From: Chlamydiota bacterium
GTDB taxonomy: Bacteria > Chlamydiota > Chlamydiia > Chlamydiales > JAAKFR01
Length of the DNA: 64,000 nucleotides
Direction of reading: 5' to 3'
NCBI GenBank assembly: GCA_021772465.1
Contig: JAJFLX010000001.1
Location: forward strand, 186,001 to 250,000
Positions within the stretch are counted from its first letter, which is position 1. Each line of letters starts with the position of its first letter. The position numbers and the translations under genes are program-made. The notes under the pieces were generated by a model that was not told the origin of the DNA, made no database searches, and saw nothing but the letters and a program-made list of their open reading frames with translations. This document shows, in pieces, positions 9,075 to 16,900 of this stretch.

Positions 9075-9218
9075 ATGGCGGAAAAGAAGAAACATCAGAA
9101 GCCAAATAAAGAGAAGAAGCAGGATAAGTGCAATGCTAATCCCTCTCATGAGCAGCATCAGGGACCGCATCAGGCGAATCCGAAGCGCGAAGCGGCTCGG
9201 CGAGAGCGTAGATACTAG
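9075..9218 (+). CDS. Small, very basic hydrophilic protein, 47 aa, unknown
   Basis: A 47-residue frame from ATG (AGAGG just upstream) to TAG. It begins MAEKKKHQKPNKEKKQDK and ends KREAARRERRY: about one third Lys/Arg, with many His, Gln and Asn, and no hydrophobic core. I do not recognise a family. Support for a real gene: a promoter-like sequence upstream, a ribosome site, and a strong intrinsic terminator 54 bases after the stop, so it forms a complete one-gene transcription unit. The composition suits nucleic-acid or ribosome binding, but this is inference; an intrinsically disordered peptide is equally possible. Confidence 0.55.
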   Translation: MAEKKKHQKPNKEKKQDKCNANPSHEQHQGPHQANPKREAARRERRY

Positions 9219-9271
9219 GGGAGGCAGGCCCCCAACAGATCCCACTTGCCTTGTGTAGGCGGGAACGGAGG

Positions 9272-9301
9272 GCGAGGCGCTTCAAGCGCCTCGCTCTTTT
9301 T
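9272..9301 (+). terminator. Strong rho-independent terminator
   Basis: A perfect 9-bp GC-rich stem (GCGAGGCGC with GCGCCTCGC) around a TTCAA loop, followed by TCTTTTT. It ends the 47-codon transcript. Confidence 0.88.
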
Positions 9302-9316
9302 GGTGGAGATAGCACA

Positions 9317-9958
9317 TTGCATACAATTTTTGGAACTCCTCCAAACACAGGTTCAGGAAATGTGACGCTATTTGCGACTGATACCTTAGGGGCAAATGCC
9401 ACACTTACATTTCCTTTGATTGTTGAACCCGACAGACTGGCCCAGCTTCTGCTGGGGATAAAAATTGGGAGTATCGCTTTATCCGCTATTACAGTTCCAC
9501 TTACAGTCTATAAATTTCGAGTAAAAGCATGGAATTGGTGTTGTCAAAAAAGGCACCGGCAGTCACGCCTTGAGGCCCGGACAGGTGAAACCTTTACCCA
9601 CAAGTTTTCCAACCCTAGAATACAGACTGTACGAGTCCGAGAGATCAAGGGCAAACGGATGAACCCTGTAAAGCCCCCTGGGGAGCGTTTAGCCAACTTC
9701 GAAGATATACCTGAAGGATGGGAATGGAATCGGGCTAAAAATACGGTTAGTTCTAACACTCCTGTAACGCAAGGTCAGCTCTCTCAGACTTTCTATCTAG
9801 ATGGTCGGGACAAACATAAGAGGATTATGGAGTCTCTATATGTAGAGTTAATCGATACTCAGCAACCTGCACAACCCGCTGGTGATGTGACATCAGCTAG
9901 TATAGCATCAGCATCTGGTGCCGTAGAACTGGAATCTGGGGAATCTACAAACGAATAG
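9317..9958 (+). CDS. Hypothetical membrane protein, 213 aa
   Basis: I do not recognise this protein. The open frame extends back through the terminator to 9251, but a TTG at 9317 with GGAG eight bases upstream lies just after the terminator and is the likelier start. Residues of about 45-70 are hydrophobic (LAQLLLGIKIGSIALSAITV), followed by a basic stretch with two adjacent Cys, then a polar region with GWEWNRAKNTV and an acidic Ser/Ala-rich tail. This looks like one membrane helix with a C-terminal cytoplasmic or lumenal domain. No promoter is evident between terminator and start; terminator read-through or degeneration of a longer gene are possible. Confidence 0.5.
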   Translation: MHTIFGTPPNTGSGNVTLFATDTLGANATLTFPLIVEPDRLAQLLLGIKIGSIALSAITVPLTVYKFRVKAWNWCCQKRHRQSRLEARTGETFTHKFSNPRIQTVRVREIKGKRMNPVKPPGERLANFEDIPEGWEWNRAKNTVSSNTPVTQGQLSQTFYLDGRDKHKRIMESLYVELIDTQQPAQPAGDVTSASIASASGAVELESGESTNE

Positions 9959-10036
9959 GTTAAAGAGAGAAGCTTGACTACGGATCGCATGCTATCTAAC
10001 AGTTGATGACTCTAATTTTCATCGAAGTAAAAAAAA

Positions 10037-10065
10037 GAGCCCCTGCTTACGAGGGACTCCTTTTT
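10037..10065. terminator. Bidirectional intrinsic terminator between convergent genes
   Basis: An 8-bp stem (GAGCCCCT with AGGGACTC, one G-U pair) and a 7-base loop. It is followed by CTTTTT on the plus strand and by eight T on the minus strand, so it can end both the hypothetical gene on the left and the groEL paralogue on the right. Confidence 0.8.
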
Positions 10066-10090
10066 AGGCCGGGTCATTCAATTGGTATAG

Positions 10091-11686
10091 CTACTCGTTC
10101 TCTTCATCAGAGAGATCATCACCAATAAGCGCTTCGCTGATCAAGACAATCCCCGCAGTAGAAGTGGCATAGGTGAGGCAATTCTTGACCACTTTGACAG
10201 GATCGAGAACCCCTGCTTCCATAAGATCTTCCACCCTCTCTGTAAGCGCATTGAAACCAAAGCTAGGCTTGTGACCCTGGAGCTCAGAGAGAATGACCGA
10301 TCCGTCATGACCTGAGTTGTCAACAATCTGACGAGTCGGTGCAGCGCACGCCTGCATCAAAAGCTTCGCCCCAAGCGCTTCATCCCCGCTGAGATTGAGA
10401 GCTTCTACGACTCGACTAGCATGAAGAAGAGCCACACCCCCTCCAGGAACAATCCCCTCCTCGAGAGCAGCTTTAGTCGAGCTGAGGCTATCTTCAAACA
10501 TTTGCTTCTTCTGTTTCATCTCAGGCTCAGTCGCAGCCCCAACACGAATCACAGCGACTCCACCTTTAAGCTTAGCCTTCCTCTCTAGGAGCTTCTCCTT
10601 GTCATAACTACTAGTTGTGCTCTCACACTCTGCCTCAATCTGCTTAACGCGCGCTTCAACAAGCTCAGAAGCGCCTTTGCCTCCGACAAGTGTAGTCGTC
10701 TCTTTGGTGATAATGGCGCGGTCGCAGCTGCCGAGCTGCTCTGTGGTTGCATCTTTGAGATGAATGCCCGCATCTTCAGAGATAAGAGTAGCTCCTGTGA
10801 GCACAGAGAGATCTTCTAACATCGCCTTTCGCCTATCCCCGAAGCCTGGGGCTTTTACTCCTGTAACTTTAAGACTTCCTCGTAGTTTGTTCACGACAAG
10901 GGTCGCTAGCACATCGGATTCGATATCCTCTGCAATGATGAGCAGCTCTCGGCTAGAGCCTGCTACAGACTGGAGCACAGGGAGCAACTCTTGAATAGAT
11001 CCCACTTTCTTGTCTGTAATCAGAACAAGAGGCTGCTCCATCTCAGTGTTCATCTTCTCTTGATTTGTAGCGAAATAGGGACTGATGTAGCCTCTGTCAA
11101 ACTGCATCCCTTCCACAAGCTCTATGACAGTCTCCGTCCCTTTAGCCTCTTCAATCGTGACAACACCCTCTCTTCCAACTTTTTCGATTGCCTCGGCGAT
11201 AGTCGTTCCTATCTCACTATTGCCAGAGGCTGAAACTGTGGCAATGTTTTTCGTTTCCTCACTTCCTTTCACGGGAATTGCTTGTTTACTCAGCTCAGCA
11301 AGGATGGCTTGAGTCGCCTTCTCGATCCCTCTTTTGAGGCCAATGGGGCTTGTTCCGGCGGCGATGTATTGGATGCCGCGCTGGACAAGTGCGTGGAGCA
11401 AGAGAGTACCGGTAGTGGTTCCATCCCCGCTCTTCTCTTTGAGCTTGGCAGCGACCTCTTGGGCCATGGCGACTCCCATGTTCTCAAATTGGTCGGGAAG
11501 CTGAATGTCTCCCACGATACTATTTCCATCATTGGTAATATTTGGAGCACCCCAGCTCTTTTCAAGACCGACGTTTCTTCCCTTCGGCCCGAGAGTGTAG
11601 CGGACAGCTTGAGCGAGCTGCTCGATGCCCTTTGCGAGTTTGTCGCGTGCCTCTTGTTCAAAGATGATTTCTTTAGCTCCAGACAT
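10091..11686 (-). CDS. groEL: GroEL-type chaperonin paralogue (GroEL3-like)
   Basis: A 531-residue HSP60. The start is the ATG with AAGGAG seven bases upstream; the open frame continues further but into rsmI. Typical blocks are present: TLGPKGRNV, the ATP-site loop [27 protein letters not shown], and the equivalent of catalytic Asp398 in [15 protein letters not shown]. The tail lacks the usual Gly-Gly-Met repeats and ends in acidic residues, and no groES lies next to it. C. trachomatis has three groEL genes, and the third (CT755) is a neighbour of the CT754 phosphoesterase, as here. Such paralogues are divergent and their clients are not known. Confidence 0.93.
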   Translation of the reverse strand: MSGAKEIIFEQEARDKLAKGIEQLAQAVRYTLGPKGRNVGLEKSWGAPNITNDGNSIVGDIQLPDQFENMGVAMAQEVAAKLKEKSGDGTTTGTLLLHALVQRGIQYIAAGTSPIGLKRGIEKATQAILAELSKQAIPVKGSEETKNIATVSASGNSEIGTTIAEAIEKVGREGVVTIEEAKGTETVIELVEGMQFDRGYISPYFATNQEKMNTEMEQPLVLITDKKVGSIQELLPVLQSVAGSSRELLIIAEDIESDVLATLVVNKLRGSLKVTGVKAPGFGDRRKAMLEDLSVLTGATLISEDAGIHLKDATTEQLGSCDRAIITKETTTLVGGKGASELVEARVKQIEAECESTTSSYDKEKLLERKAKLKGGVAVIRVGAATEPEMKQKKQMFEDSLSSTKAALEEGIVPGGGVALLHASRVVEALNLSGDEALGAKLLMQACAAPTRQIVDNSGHDGSVILSELQGHKPSFGFNALTERVEDLMEAGVLDPVKVVKNCLTYATSTAGIVLISEALIGDDLSDEENE

Positions 11687-11705
11687 AAAACGCTCCTTGT
11701 GATTT

Positions 11706-12389
11706 CTAGGGGGCAAGTATATCTGCTTTGGAGGAGAACAGCAAGACGATTTCCCCTTTAGGAGGGGATTTTTTTGAGAAATGAGCGCAGAGATCCGCAG
11801 CTGAGCCACGTGTGAAGGTTTCAAATTTTTTGGTGAGCTCACGTGCCACAACGCAGTAGCGAGTAGGCTCGAGCTCTGCAACCACAGCGAGCACTTTCGC
11901 GATCCGGTAGGGAGATTCATAGCAGATGGAAGTCCCCTCATAGGCAAGAATTTCTTTGAGCTGCCGCGTTAATTTTCCTTTTTTCCTGGCGAGGAAACCG
12001 CAGAATTGAAAGCGAGTGGCATCAAGACCCGAGGCCGCAAGAGCGACAATCGCAGCGCAAGCCCCTGGGATGGCAATGACCTCTATCTCTTCTTTGCAGC
12101 AAGCTTCGACAAGCCGTCCTCCAGGGTCAGAGATAGTAGGGGTGCCTGCATCTGAGAGAAGTCCAATCTTGTAACCCGATTGAAGGTCATCAATTACACG
12201 CTGAATGCGCGCCTTTTCGTTATGGGCATGGAAACTTTTCAGCGGCTTTTTGAGCTCATAGTGTTTAAGAAGAATTCCAGAGCGTCTCGTGTCTTCGCAA
12301 AGCAAGTAGTCGCACTGCTCAATCGTTGCGATTGCTCTGAAGGAGAAATCCTTGAGATTTCCGATAGGGGTAGAGATAAGAAAAAGCAC
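11706..12389 (-). CDS. rsmI: RsmI, 16S rRNA 2'-O-ribose C1402 methyltransferase
   Basis: A 227-residue tetrapyrrole-methylase-fold enzyme. Motifs: the N-terminal [48 protein letters not shown] and [17 protein letters not shown], ending with the FE/KGEIVLL segment of the family. It methylates the ribose of C1402 in the ribosomal P site. The start must be the GTG at 12389, because the motif begins three residues later and further upstream is tRNA-Cys. The GTG is only three bases from the tRNA 3' end, so there is no room for a ribosome site outside the tRNA (see findings). The groEL paralogue follows 19 bases downstream. Confidence 0.93.
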   Translation of the reverse strand: MLFLISTPIGNLKDFSFRAIATIEQCDYLLCEDTRRSGILLKHYELKKPLKSFHAHNEKARIQRVIDDLQSGYKIGLLSDAGTPTISDPGGRLVEACCKEEIEVIAIPGACAAIVALAASGLDATRFQFCGFLARKKGKLTRQLKEILAYEGTSICYESPYRIAKVLAVVAELEPTRYCVVARELTKKFETFTRGSAADLCAHFSKKSPPKGEIVLLFSSKADILAP

Positions 12390-12392
12390 TAA

Positions 12393-12463
12393 AGGTGGCA
12401 CCCAGATTCGAACTGGGGATAGAGGCTTTGCAGGCCCCGGCCTTACCACTTGGCTATGCCACC
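12393..12463 (-). tRNA. tRNA-Cys (GCA)
   Basis: A 71-base cloverleaf can be drawn by hand: acceptor GGTGGCA with TGCCACC, D-arm GCC/GGC, anticodon stem GGGGC/GCCTC around CTGCAAA (anticodon GCA), and T-arm CCCAG-TTCGAAT-CTGGG. The discriminator is U73, an identity base for CysRS. The 3' CCA is not encoded. It is directly followed by rsmI on the same strand. Confidence 0.97.
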
Positions 12464-12472
12464 GAAGTCTCT

Positions 12473-12501
12473 ATCCTAACAAGGCGTTGCATAATTGACA
12501 A
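12473..12501 (-). promoter_or_regulatory. Candidate promoter of the tRNA-Cys - rsmI - groEL unit
   Basis: TTGTCA (5 of 6), a 17-base spacer and TAGGAT (4 of 6), ending nine bases before the tRNA 5' end, which places the transcription start at or next to the tRNA. Confidence 0.55.
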
Positions 12502-12521
12502 TGGGGAAGTAGATTAGGTGC

Positions 12522-13781
12522 ATGAAGCCTCTTCCCCTCAAAACAATTGCTCAGCACATGGGATTGAGCCTCGCATGCGACTCGCTTGTAACTGGTTTTG
12601 CAATAGATAGTCGTAAGGTCGTGCCAGGTGATCTTTTTTTTGCCCTTCCAGGAGCAAGAGTTCATGGATTCGAGTTTGCTAAGGAGGCTGCCCAAAGAGG
12701 AGCTGTAGGGATCGTATCGGAGCGCTCCGAGCCGACTTCTCTTCCAAAAATTTTTGTGCCCAGTGTTCTCCAAGCGCTTCAAGATCTCGCAAGAACTCTT
12801 CTTTCGCAAAGAGCGAGTCGGGTGCTAGCGATCACAGGCTCACTTGGGAAGACGACCACCAAAGGGTTTCTGTATGCTCTTTTACATGAGCAGTTCAAAG
12901 TGTTCGCAAGTCCTCTTAGTTACAACTCTCAAGCAACGCTTCCTTTGAGTATTTTGATGGCAAACGGAGATGAAGATTTTCTGATCCTTGAGATGGGCAT
13001 GTCGCAAAAAGGTGAGATCGCTAATTTGGTATCGATAGCCCCTCCCCATATCGCGCTTATCACGACAGTTGCTGTGCAACACGCAGATAATTTTTCTGAT
13101 GGCCTTGAGGGAATAGCTCGGGCCAAGGCGGAAATTTTCTCCTCACCCAAAACCCGCCTGGGCTGGTATCACCGTGAGATGCCTTTTGCAGAGTTAGCAG
13201 CGAGTGTGGGGAGCTGCATGAAGCGGAGTTTCTCTTTAGAAACTGATCGTCTGCCCCTCTCTTTGCCGTTTTCAATGCCGGCGCATCGACACAATTTCTT
13301 AGCAGCCCGCTCTGTGGCATCTTCTCTTGGACTCACAGATGAGCAGATCGAGCAAAGGGCTGCCCATCTCACCCTTCCTCCTATGCGGATGGAGACGGTT
13401 GAAAAAGAGGGAGTCCTCTTTGTAAACGATGCCTACAACGCCAATCCCGATTCCATGCGGGCCGCTCTTGAGAGTATGCCGAGTCCCGCCTCTGGGGGAA
13501 AAAAAATTGCGGTGCTCGGCGATATGAATGCACTAGGCGCTTATTCGAGACAAGAGCATGAATTTGTGAAAAAACTCGCTTTAGCTTCCACAGACAGAGT
13601 ATTTTTTTTGGGGGAGAGGTGGGGATCTTCTGATGTTTTTTCTTCTCTTTCTGAGATGGAATGTGCGCTTCACCATGAGGTGCAAGCTGGAGATGTTGTG
13701 CTTTTAAAAGGAGCGCGCGTTCATGGATTGGAAAAAATCCTAGAGCGCTTTAGGATAGAGGTATGCTCCTTTTCGGACTGA
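12522..13781 (+). CDS. murF: MurF, UDP-MurNAc-tripeptide:D-Ala-D-Ala ligase
   Basis: A 419-residue Mur ligase that joins the dipeptide made by the Ddl half of MurC-Ddl to the UDP-MurNAc tripeptide. Seen: the N-terminal substrate domain FAIDSRKVVPGDLFFALPG, the ATP loop ITGSLGKTTTKGFLYALL, the ILEMGMSQKGEIANLV block characteristic of MurF, and NDAYNANPDSMRAAL. The start is the ATG after a weak AGGTG. It overlaps mraY by 19 bases. It is divergent from tRNA-Cys and lies on the strand opposite to the rest of the mur genes. Confidence 0.95.
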   Translation: MKPLPLKTIAQHMGLSLACDSLVTGFAIDSRKVVPGDLFFALPGARVHGFEFAKEAAQRGAVGIVSERSEPTSLPKIFVPSVLQALQDLARTLLSQRASRVLAITGSLGKTTTKGFLYALLHEQFKVFASPLSYNSQATLPLSILMANGDEDFLILEMGMSQKGEIANLVSIAPPHIALITTVAVQHADNFSDGLEGIARAKAEIFSSPKTRLGWYHREMPFAELAASVGSCMKRSFSLETDRLPLSLPFSMPAHRHNFLAARSVASSLGLTDEQIEQRAAHLTLPPMRMETVEKEGVLFVNDAYNANPDSMRAALESMPSPASGGKKIAVLGDMNALGAYSRQEHEFVKKLALASTDRVFFLGERWGSSDVFSSLSEMECALHHEVQAGDVVLLKGARVHGLEKILERFRIEVCSFSD

Positions 13782-14968
13782 TTTTTCTTCTAGAAAAATT
13801 CGGGATCTCTCTGCCCGCCGTCTTCACCTACTCCTCAACTCGGATGGCGCTTGCAGCGATCACCTCCTTGCTCGTCACTATTGTTTTCGGAAAAATGTTC
13901 ATCAAGAAGCTCTATGAGTGGAAAATAGGAGATCGGGTTCGTTCAGAGGATTGTCCCCTTTTGGGTGAGCTGCACCGCAATAAAAATGACACCCCGACCA
14001 TGGGGGGAATTTTGATCCTCTTTTCGCTTCTCTTTTCACTTTTTTTGTGGATGGATCCCAAAAGTCCCTTTACGTTGATTTTGTTTCTCACCACTCTTGG
14101 AATTGGCTCTCTAGGAGCTATCGATGACTATTTAAAGCTTCGTTTTAAAAACAAACGTGGGCTACCAGGTAGGGCAAAACTTCTCGTCCAACTCGTTTTC
14201 TCATTTCTCATCGGACTCTACTTACTCTGGACACCTGCCTCTGAGATGTTGCACAAAGGCCAGTGGTTTGCCCCGCCTAAAGCAAAAGAGGAGGTTCAAG
14301 GGCTTTCAGAGCTTGCGGCTTTAAGCACAAAGGCTTATGCAACTAGGATTTACGTCCCATTTCTCAAGCATCACAGGTGGGAATTTTCAGGGGTTGGGGT
14401 GGTGTTTTTGGCGCTATTTCTAGCTTTTGTGATCACCGGTTCCTCCAATGCTGTTAACCTCACTGATGGGCTCGATGGGCTTGCGACAGGCACTGTTATG
14501 CTCGCAGCGAGCGCCTTCGCCTTGATTGCATTCATATCTAATCACCTAGAGCTATCTCGTTACCTTCACATCCTCTATATCGAGGGAAGTGGAGAGATTG
14601 CGATCTATCTTTCAGCAGTTGTTGGCGCCTGTCTTGGTTTTTTGTGGTACAACAGCTATCCGGCGCAGGTTTTTATGGGAGATACTGGGTCGCTCACTCT
14701 CGGGGCTATACTTGGTGTTTCAGCAGTGCTTCTCAAGCGAGAGCTTCTCTTAAGTATTGTCGGGGGGGTATTCGTAATCGAGGCACTCTCTGTGATGTTG
14801 CAAGTGGGGAGTTACCGACTTCGCAATAAAAAGCGTCTTTTTTTATGTGCCCCTCTCCACCACCATTTTGAATACAAGGGGTGGGCAGAGACAAAAGTGG
14901 TCGTCCGTTTTTGGATCATCGGCCTTCTCCTCGCAATCGTTGGAATTGCTACTCTGAAGTTTCAATAA
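13763..14968 (+). CDS. mraY: MraY, phospho-MurNAc-pentapeptide translocase
   Basis: A 401-residue polytopic enzyme that moves phospho-MurNAc-pentapeptide onto undecaprenyl phosphate to make lipid I. About ten membrane segments; signature motifs KNDTPTMGGILIL, GAIDDYLKLRFKNKRGLPGR, the catalytic NLTDGLDGLATG and MGDTGSLTLGAI, and the LHHHFEYKGW loop. Longer than E. coli MraY (360) because of an insertion of about 40 residues around 150-190, between the fourth and fifth helices. The ATG lies inside the end of murF and is preceded by AGAGG. Its 3' end overlaps the convergent ankyrin gene by 20 bases. Confidence 0.96.
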   Translation: MLLFGLIFLLEKFGISLPAVFTYSSTRMALAAITSLLVTIVFGKMFIKKLYEWKIGDRVRSEDCPLLGELHRNKNDTPTMGGILILFSLLFSLFLWMDPKSPFTLILFLTTLGIGSLGAIDDYLKLRFKNKRGLPGRAKLLVQLVFSFLIGLYLLWTPASEMLHKGQWFAPPKAKEEVQGLSELAALSTKAYATRIYVPFLKHHRWEFSGVGVVFLALFLAFVITGSSNAVNLTDGLDGLATGTVMLAASAFALIAFISNHLELSRYLHILYIEGSGEIAIYLSAVVGACLGFLWYNSYPAQVFMGDTGSLTLGAILGVSAVLLKRELLLSIVGGVFVIEALSVMLQVGSYRLRNKKRLFLCAPLHHHFEYKGWAETKVVVRFWIIGLLLAIVGIATLKFQ

Positions 14969-15659
14969 AAGCGGGGAGGGCTGAGATGTCTCTCAGACAA
15001 ATAGCTTCTTCAAGATCTGACAAGGAACTGCTGCGGGGCCATTTTTTCTCCCAATGTTCACGTAGTTCTTCATCGTTTAATCTTGTAAACCCAGCTTTGA
15101 CCAACTCTAGAGCATAATGTTCGCTCTTAATTGATTCAAAATAGCGTGGTAATATATTGACGTCAGCGCCCAAATCGAGGAGCAATTGAAAGGTGGTTGG
15201 GTAGTGTTGATTAGCAGCAACTACGAGGGAAGAAGTTCTTGGGTAGTGAAGCGCATCAATGTCAGCTCCATATTTGGCAAGTAGTTTAATAATTTCATCA
15301 GCTCCGCGCTTGACAGCGTGGGGGATGGGAAAATCGACCCCTACATCTTGGACTTTGGCTCCACGTTCGAGAAGTAGTCGAACACAGCCCACACTTTGGC
15401 GATCGATCGCTCTAAAAATTGGAGGCAAATCTGTAAAAGGAGAAGGAGAAAGAATCTCTGTATTAGCATCATTCTCTAGCAGTACTTGAATTATTTCCGA
15501 TTTACCAAGGGAGCAGGCAATAGAAAGTGGAGTTCTTCTTCGGTCATTAATTGCATTTACATCAGCTCCCTGATTAAGTAGTTTTTGAACCTCCTCCGCC
15601 GCGCCATCTCCGGCTAATTGATGAATTGTTTTCTCAACAGGCTTTCCCACTTGAGGCAA
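14949..15659 (-). CDS. Ankyrin-repeat protein, candidate effector
   Basis: A 236-residue protein with about four to five ankyrin repeats between residues 12 and 160: HQLAGDGAAEEVQKLLNQGA, RRTPLSIACSLGKSEIIQVL, PPIFRAIDRQSVGCVRLLL, FPIPHAVKRGADEIIKLL and TSSLVVAANQHYPTTFQLLL. Ankyrin repeats bind other proteins and are common in secreted effectors of intracellular bacteria. There is no signal peptide. The C-terminal 60 residues are not repeat-like. The start is a TTG with GAGG five bases upstream; no better ATG exists. It follows the two-helix protein gene by 33 bases and is probably co-transcribed with it. Secretion by the type III system is inference. Confidence 0.85.
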   Translation of the reverse strand: MPQVGKPVEKTIHQLAGDGAAEEVQKLLNQGADVNAINDRRRTPLSIACSLGKSEIIQVLLENDANTEILSPSPFTDLPPIFRAIDRQSVGCVRLLLERGAKVQDVGVDFPIPHAVKRGADEIIKLLAKYGADIDALHYPRTSSLVVAANQHYPTTFQLLLDLGADVNILPRYFESIKSEHYALELVKAGFTRLNDEELREHWEKKWPRSSSLSDLEEAICLRDISALPAFIETSE

Positions 15660-15692
15660 TGTATCCTCGTTAGATACACCCGAAACCTCGCC

Positions 15693-16106
15693 TTAGTCTG
15701 AGCTTTCCGAACCCCACGTGTCTGCGTCACTTATTAGCTGCACGCTATTTGATCTACTTTGATTCGAGCTTGTGCTTCCTTCCGACTCGGGATCGGCATC
15801 GATCTGATTTCTTCGTTCATTATTTGTCTTTTCGTTTTTTCTTGTGACGGAGCTAGGTGGTTGTGGCTTTTGCTTAGAAAAAATCCGACGCCCAACAGCA
15901 GCTGAGAGCAACGCCAATCCGATACCCGAAGAGCAAACGGTAATAAGAGAGGCTCTCTTGCCGAGATTTAGCCAGGGCTGGGGAGGAGTAGAACGAAGCC
16001 CTATGCTAGCTAGAGCCCCTAAAGCTAAAAGGGTCACAACTGCAACTGAAAGCCCTATTTTCTCGGCGTTTGAAAAAGCTACTCGATGACCATCTATTCG
16101 AGTCAT
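15693..16106 (-). CDS. Two-helix membrane protein, Inc-like candidate
   Basis: A 137-residue protein with AGGAG five bases before its ATG. Two hydrophobic helices lie close together, at about residues 17-37 and 52-71, separated by roughly 15 residues; the rest is a short N-terminus and a 65-residue polar, Ser/Asn/Asp-rich C-terminus. This bilobed hydrophobic pattern with both ends on the same side is the known hallmark of chlamydial inclusion membrane (Inc) proteins, whose sequences are otherwise unrelated. I see no other family. Together with the downstream ankyrin gene it forms a two-gene unit facing away from the lanthipeptide cluster. The Inc assignment is inference from topology. Confidence 0.7.
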   Translation of the reverse strand: MTRIDGHRVAFSNAEKIGLSVAVVTLLALGALASIGLRSTPPQPWLNLGKRASLITVCSSGIGLALLSAAVGRRIFSKQKPQPPSSVTRKNEKTNNERRNQIDADPESEGSTSSNQSRSNSVQLISDADTWGSESSD

Positions 16107-16675
16107 AACACTCCTGACTTCTAATTTTTCCAGCCACTATATATGAAAACGTCGATTTAATCGAGAGCTTCTAAGCCCCTGAAAAAGGCTCATATTTTCT
16201 TGATCCAACCCCCTCAAGAATTGAGGTTCACCCTTCACAAGCTTTCTCAACTAAATTGAAATCACCCCTAAAAGCTATAAGCATATCCGTTGCCAAGAGA
16301 TAAGGATTGAAAAAGAGTTCACTACGTGGAGTTTGGTAGCGATGAAGCTAGCTTTAGATGCTCGACAATCAATCTACAGTAAAAATCATCCTTTTTGCGT
16401 AGTGTTCGAGTTTGCAGCCAACACGCTTCAGGCCTTTTTTGAAAATCATTCGATAATACATCGACAGGCAGGGCGCTCCCATTATTTAGAGACGCAATTC
16501 ATCTCAGCCCTGAAGGACTGAGTTTTCTCGCGTCCTTCGGATAAAATTACTCTCGAAAATCAGGTGAGTATGAATTTGCGAGTGAGAGCGGCTGCAATCT
16601 GAAGATGTTTGTTGCAAACAAAAAATTAAAACAATATCTTTGTCGCCTCTTAACAACAATTGAAGGAGTTCTAGT
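16107..16675. other. 569-base intergenic region upstream of the lanthipeptide precursor
   Basis: I see no convincing gene. A plus-strand frame from the ATG at 16342 to 16521 (59 codons) lacks a ribosome site and any recognisable motif. A weak hairpin (CTCAG...CTGAG) followed by TTTT at 16503-16526 may be a terminator. The last 65 bases hold the candidate precursor promoter. The left end must hold the promoter for the Inc-like gene. Confidence 0.5.
16612..16640 (+). promoter_or_regulatory. Candidate promoter of the lanthipeptide precursor gene
   Basis: TTGCAA (4 of 6), a 17-base A-rich spacer and TATCTT (4 of 6), 35 bases before the ATG; an AAGGAG ribosome site follows at 16663-16668. Consensus match by eye only. 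Confidence 0.45.
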
Positions 16676-16894
16676 ATGGAAGCAGGAAGAATTGACTCAG
16701 TACCTCTCGCAACACGTACGAGCGCTGAAGGAAAAAAAGTAGAAGATCTGACACTTTACGATCTTGATTTAGATGTGTGCGTCGTACACACCAACAGACA
16801 GACAAATGGATCAGGTGAAAATGATACTTGTGACTCAGGGTGTGGTTCTGCATGGGATACCTGTACATGCGAAACTTGTGCCCATTGTGGTTAG
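16676..16894 (+). CDS. lanA: Class I lanthipeptide precursor, FxLD-like leader, Cys-rich core
   Basis: A 72-residue peptide with an ideal ribosome site. Residues 1-38 form a leader with LTLYDLDLDVCVV at 25-37, which matches the F/Y-x-L-D motif by which class I leaders bind LanB. From about residue 39 the core is Gly/Ser/Thr/Cys-rich: Ser/Thr at 39, 43, 46, 51, 54, 58, 62, 64 and 67, and Cys at 52, 56, 63, 65, 68 and 71. The end TCTCETCAHCG alternates Thr and Cys, as expected if several small thioether rings form. It lies six bases before a lanC gene and near lanB. The leader cleavage site and ring pattern cannot be read from sequence. The resemblance to the actinobacterial FxLD family is from memory. 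Confidence 0.85.
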   Translation: MEAGRIDSVPLATRTSAEGKKVEDLTLYDLDLDVCVVHTNRQTNGSGENDTCDSGCGSAWDTCTCETCAHCG

Positions 16895-16900
16895 AAATCA

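Noticed and set aside
9251..9316. Upstream start (TTG at 9251) for the 213-residue hypothetical protein
   Set aside because: It would place the N-terminus inside the terminator hairpin; the codons are Arg-rich from the stem, not protein-like.
11687..11947. N-terminal extension of the groEL paralogue
   Set aside because: It runs over the rsmI coding end in another frame, and the ATG at 11686 has a strong ribosome site and the normal GroEL N-terminus.
12390..12449. N-terminal extension of rsmI
   Set aside because: It would be translated from the tRNA-Cys gene; the conserved RsmI start lies after the tRNA.
12487..12515. Possible murF promoter TTGCAT - 17 - TAGATT
   Set aside because: The -10 would end only six bases before the murF ATG, leaving no leader for the weak ribosome site.
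16342..16521. 59-codon frame between the Inc-like gene and lanA as a possible extra precursor or gene
   Set aside because: No ribosome site, no leader motif, no Ser/Thr/Cys-rich end, no known family.
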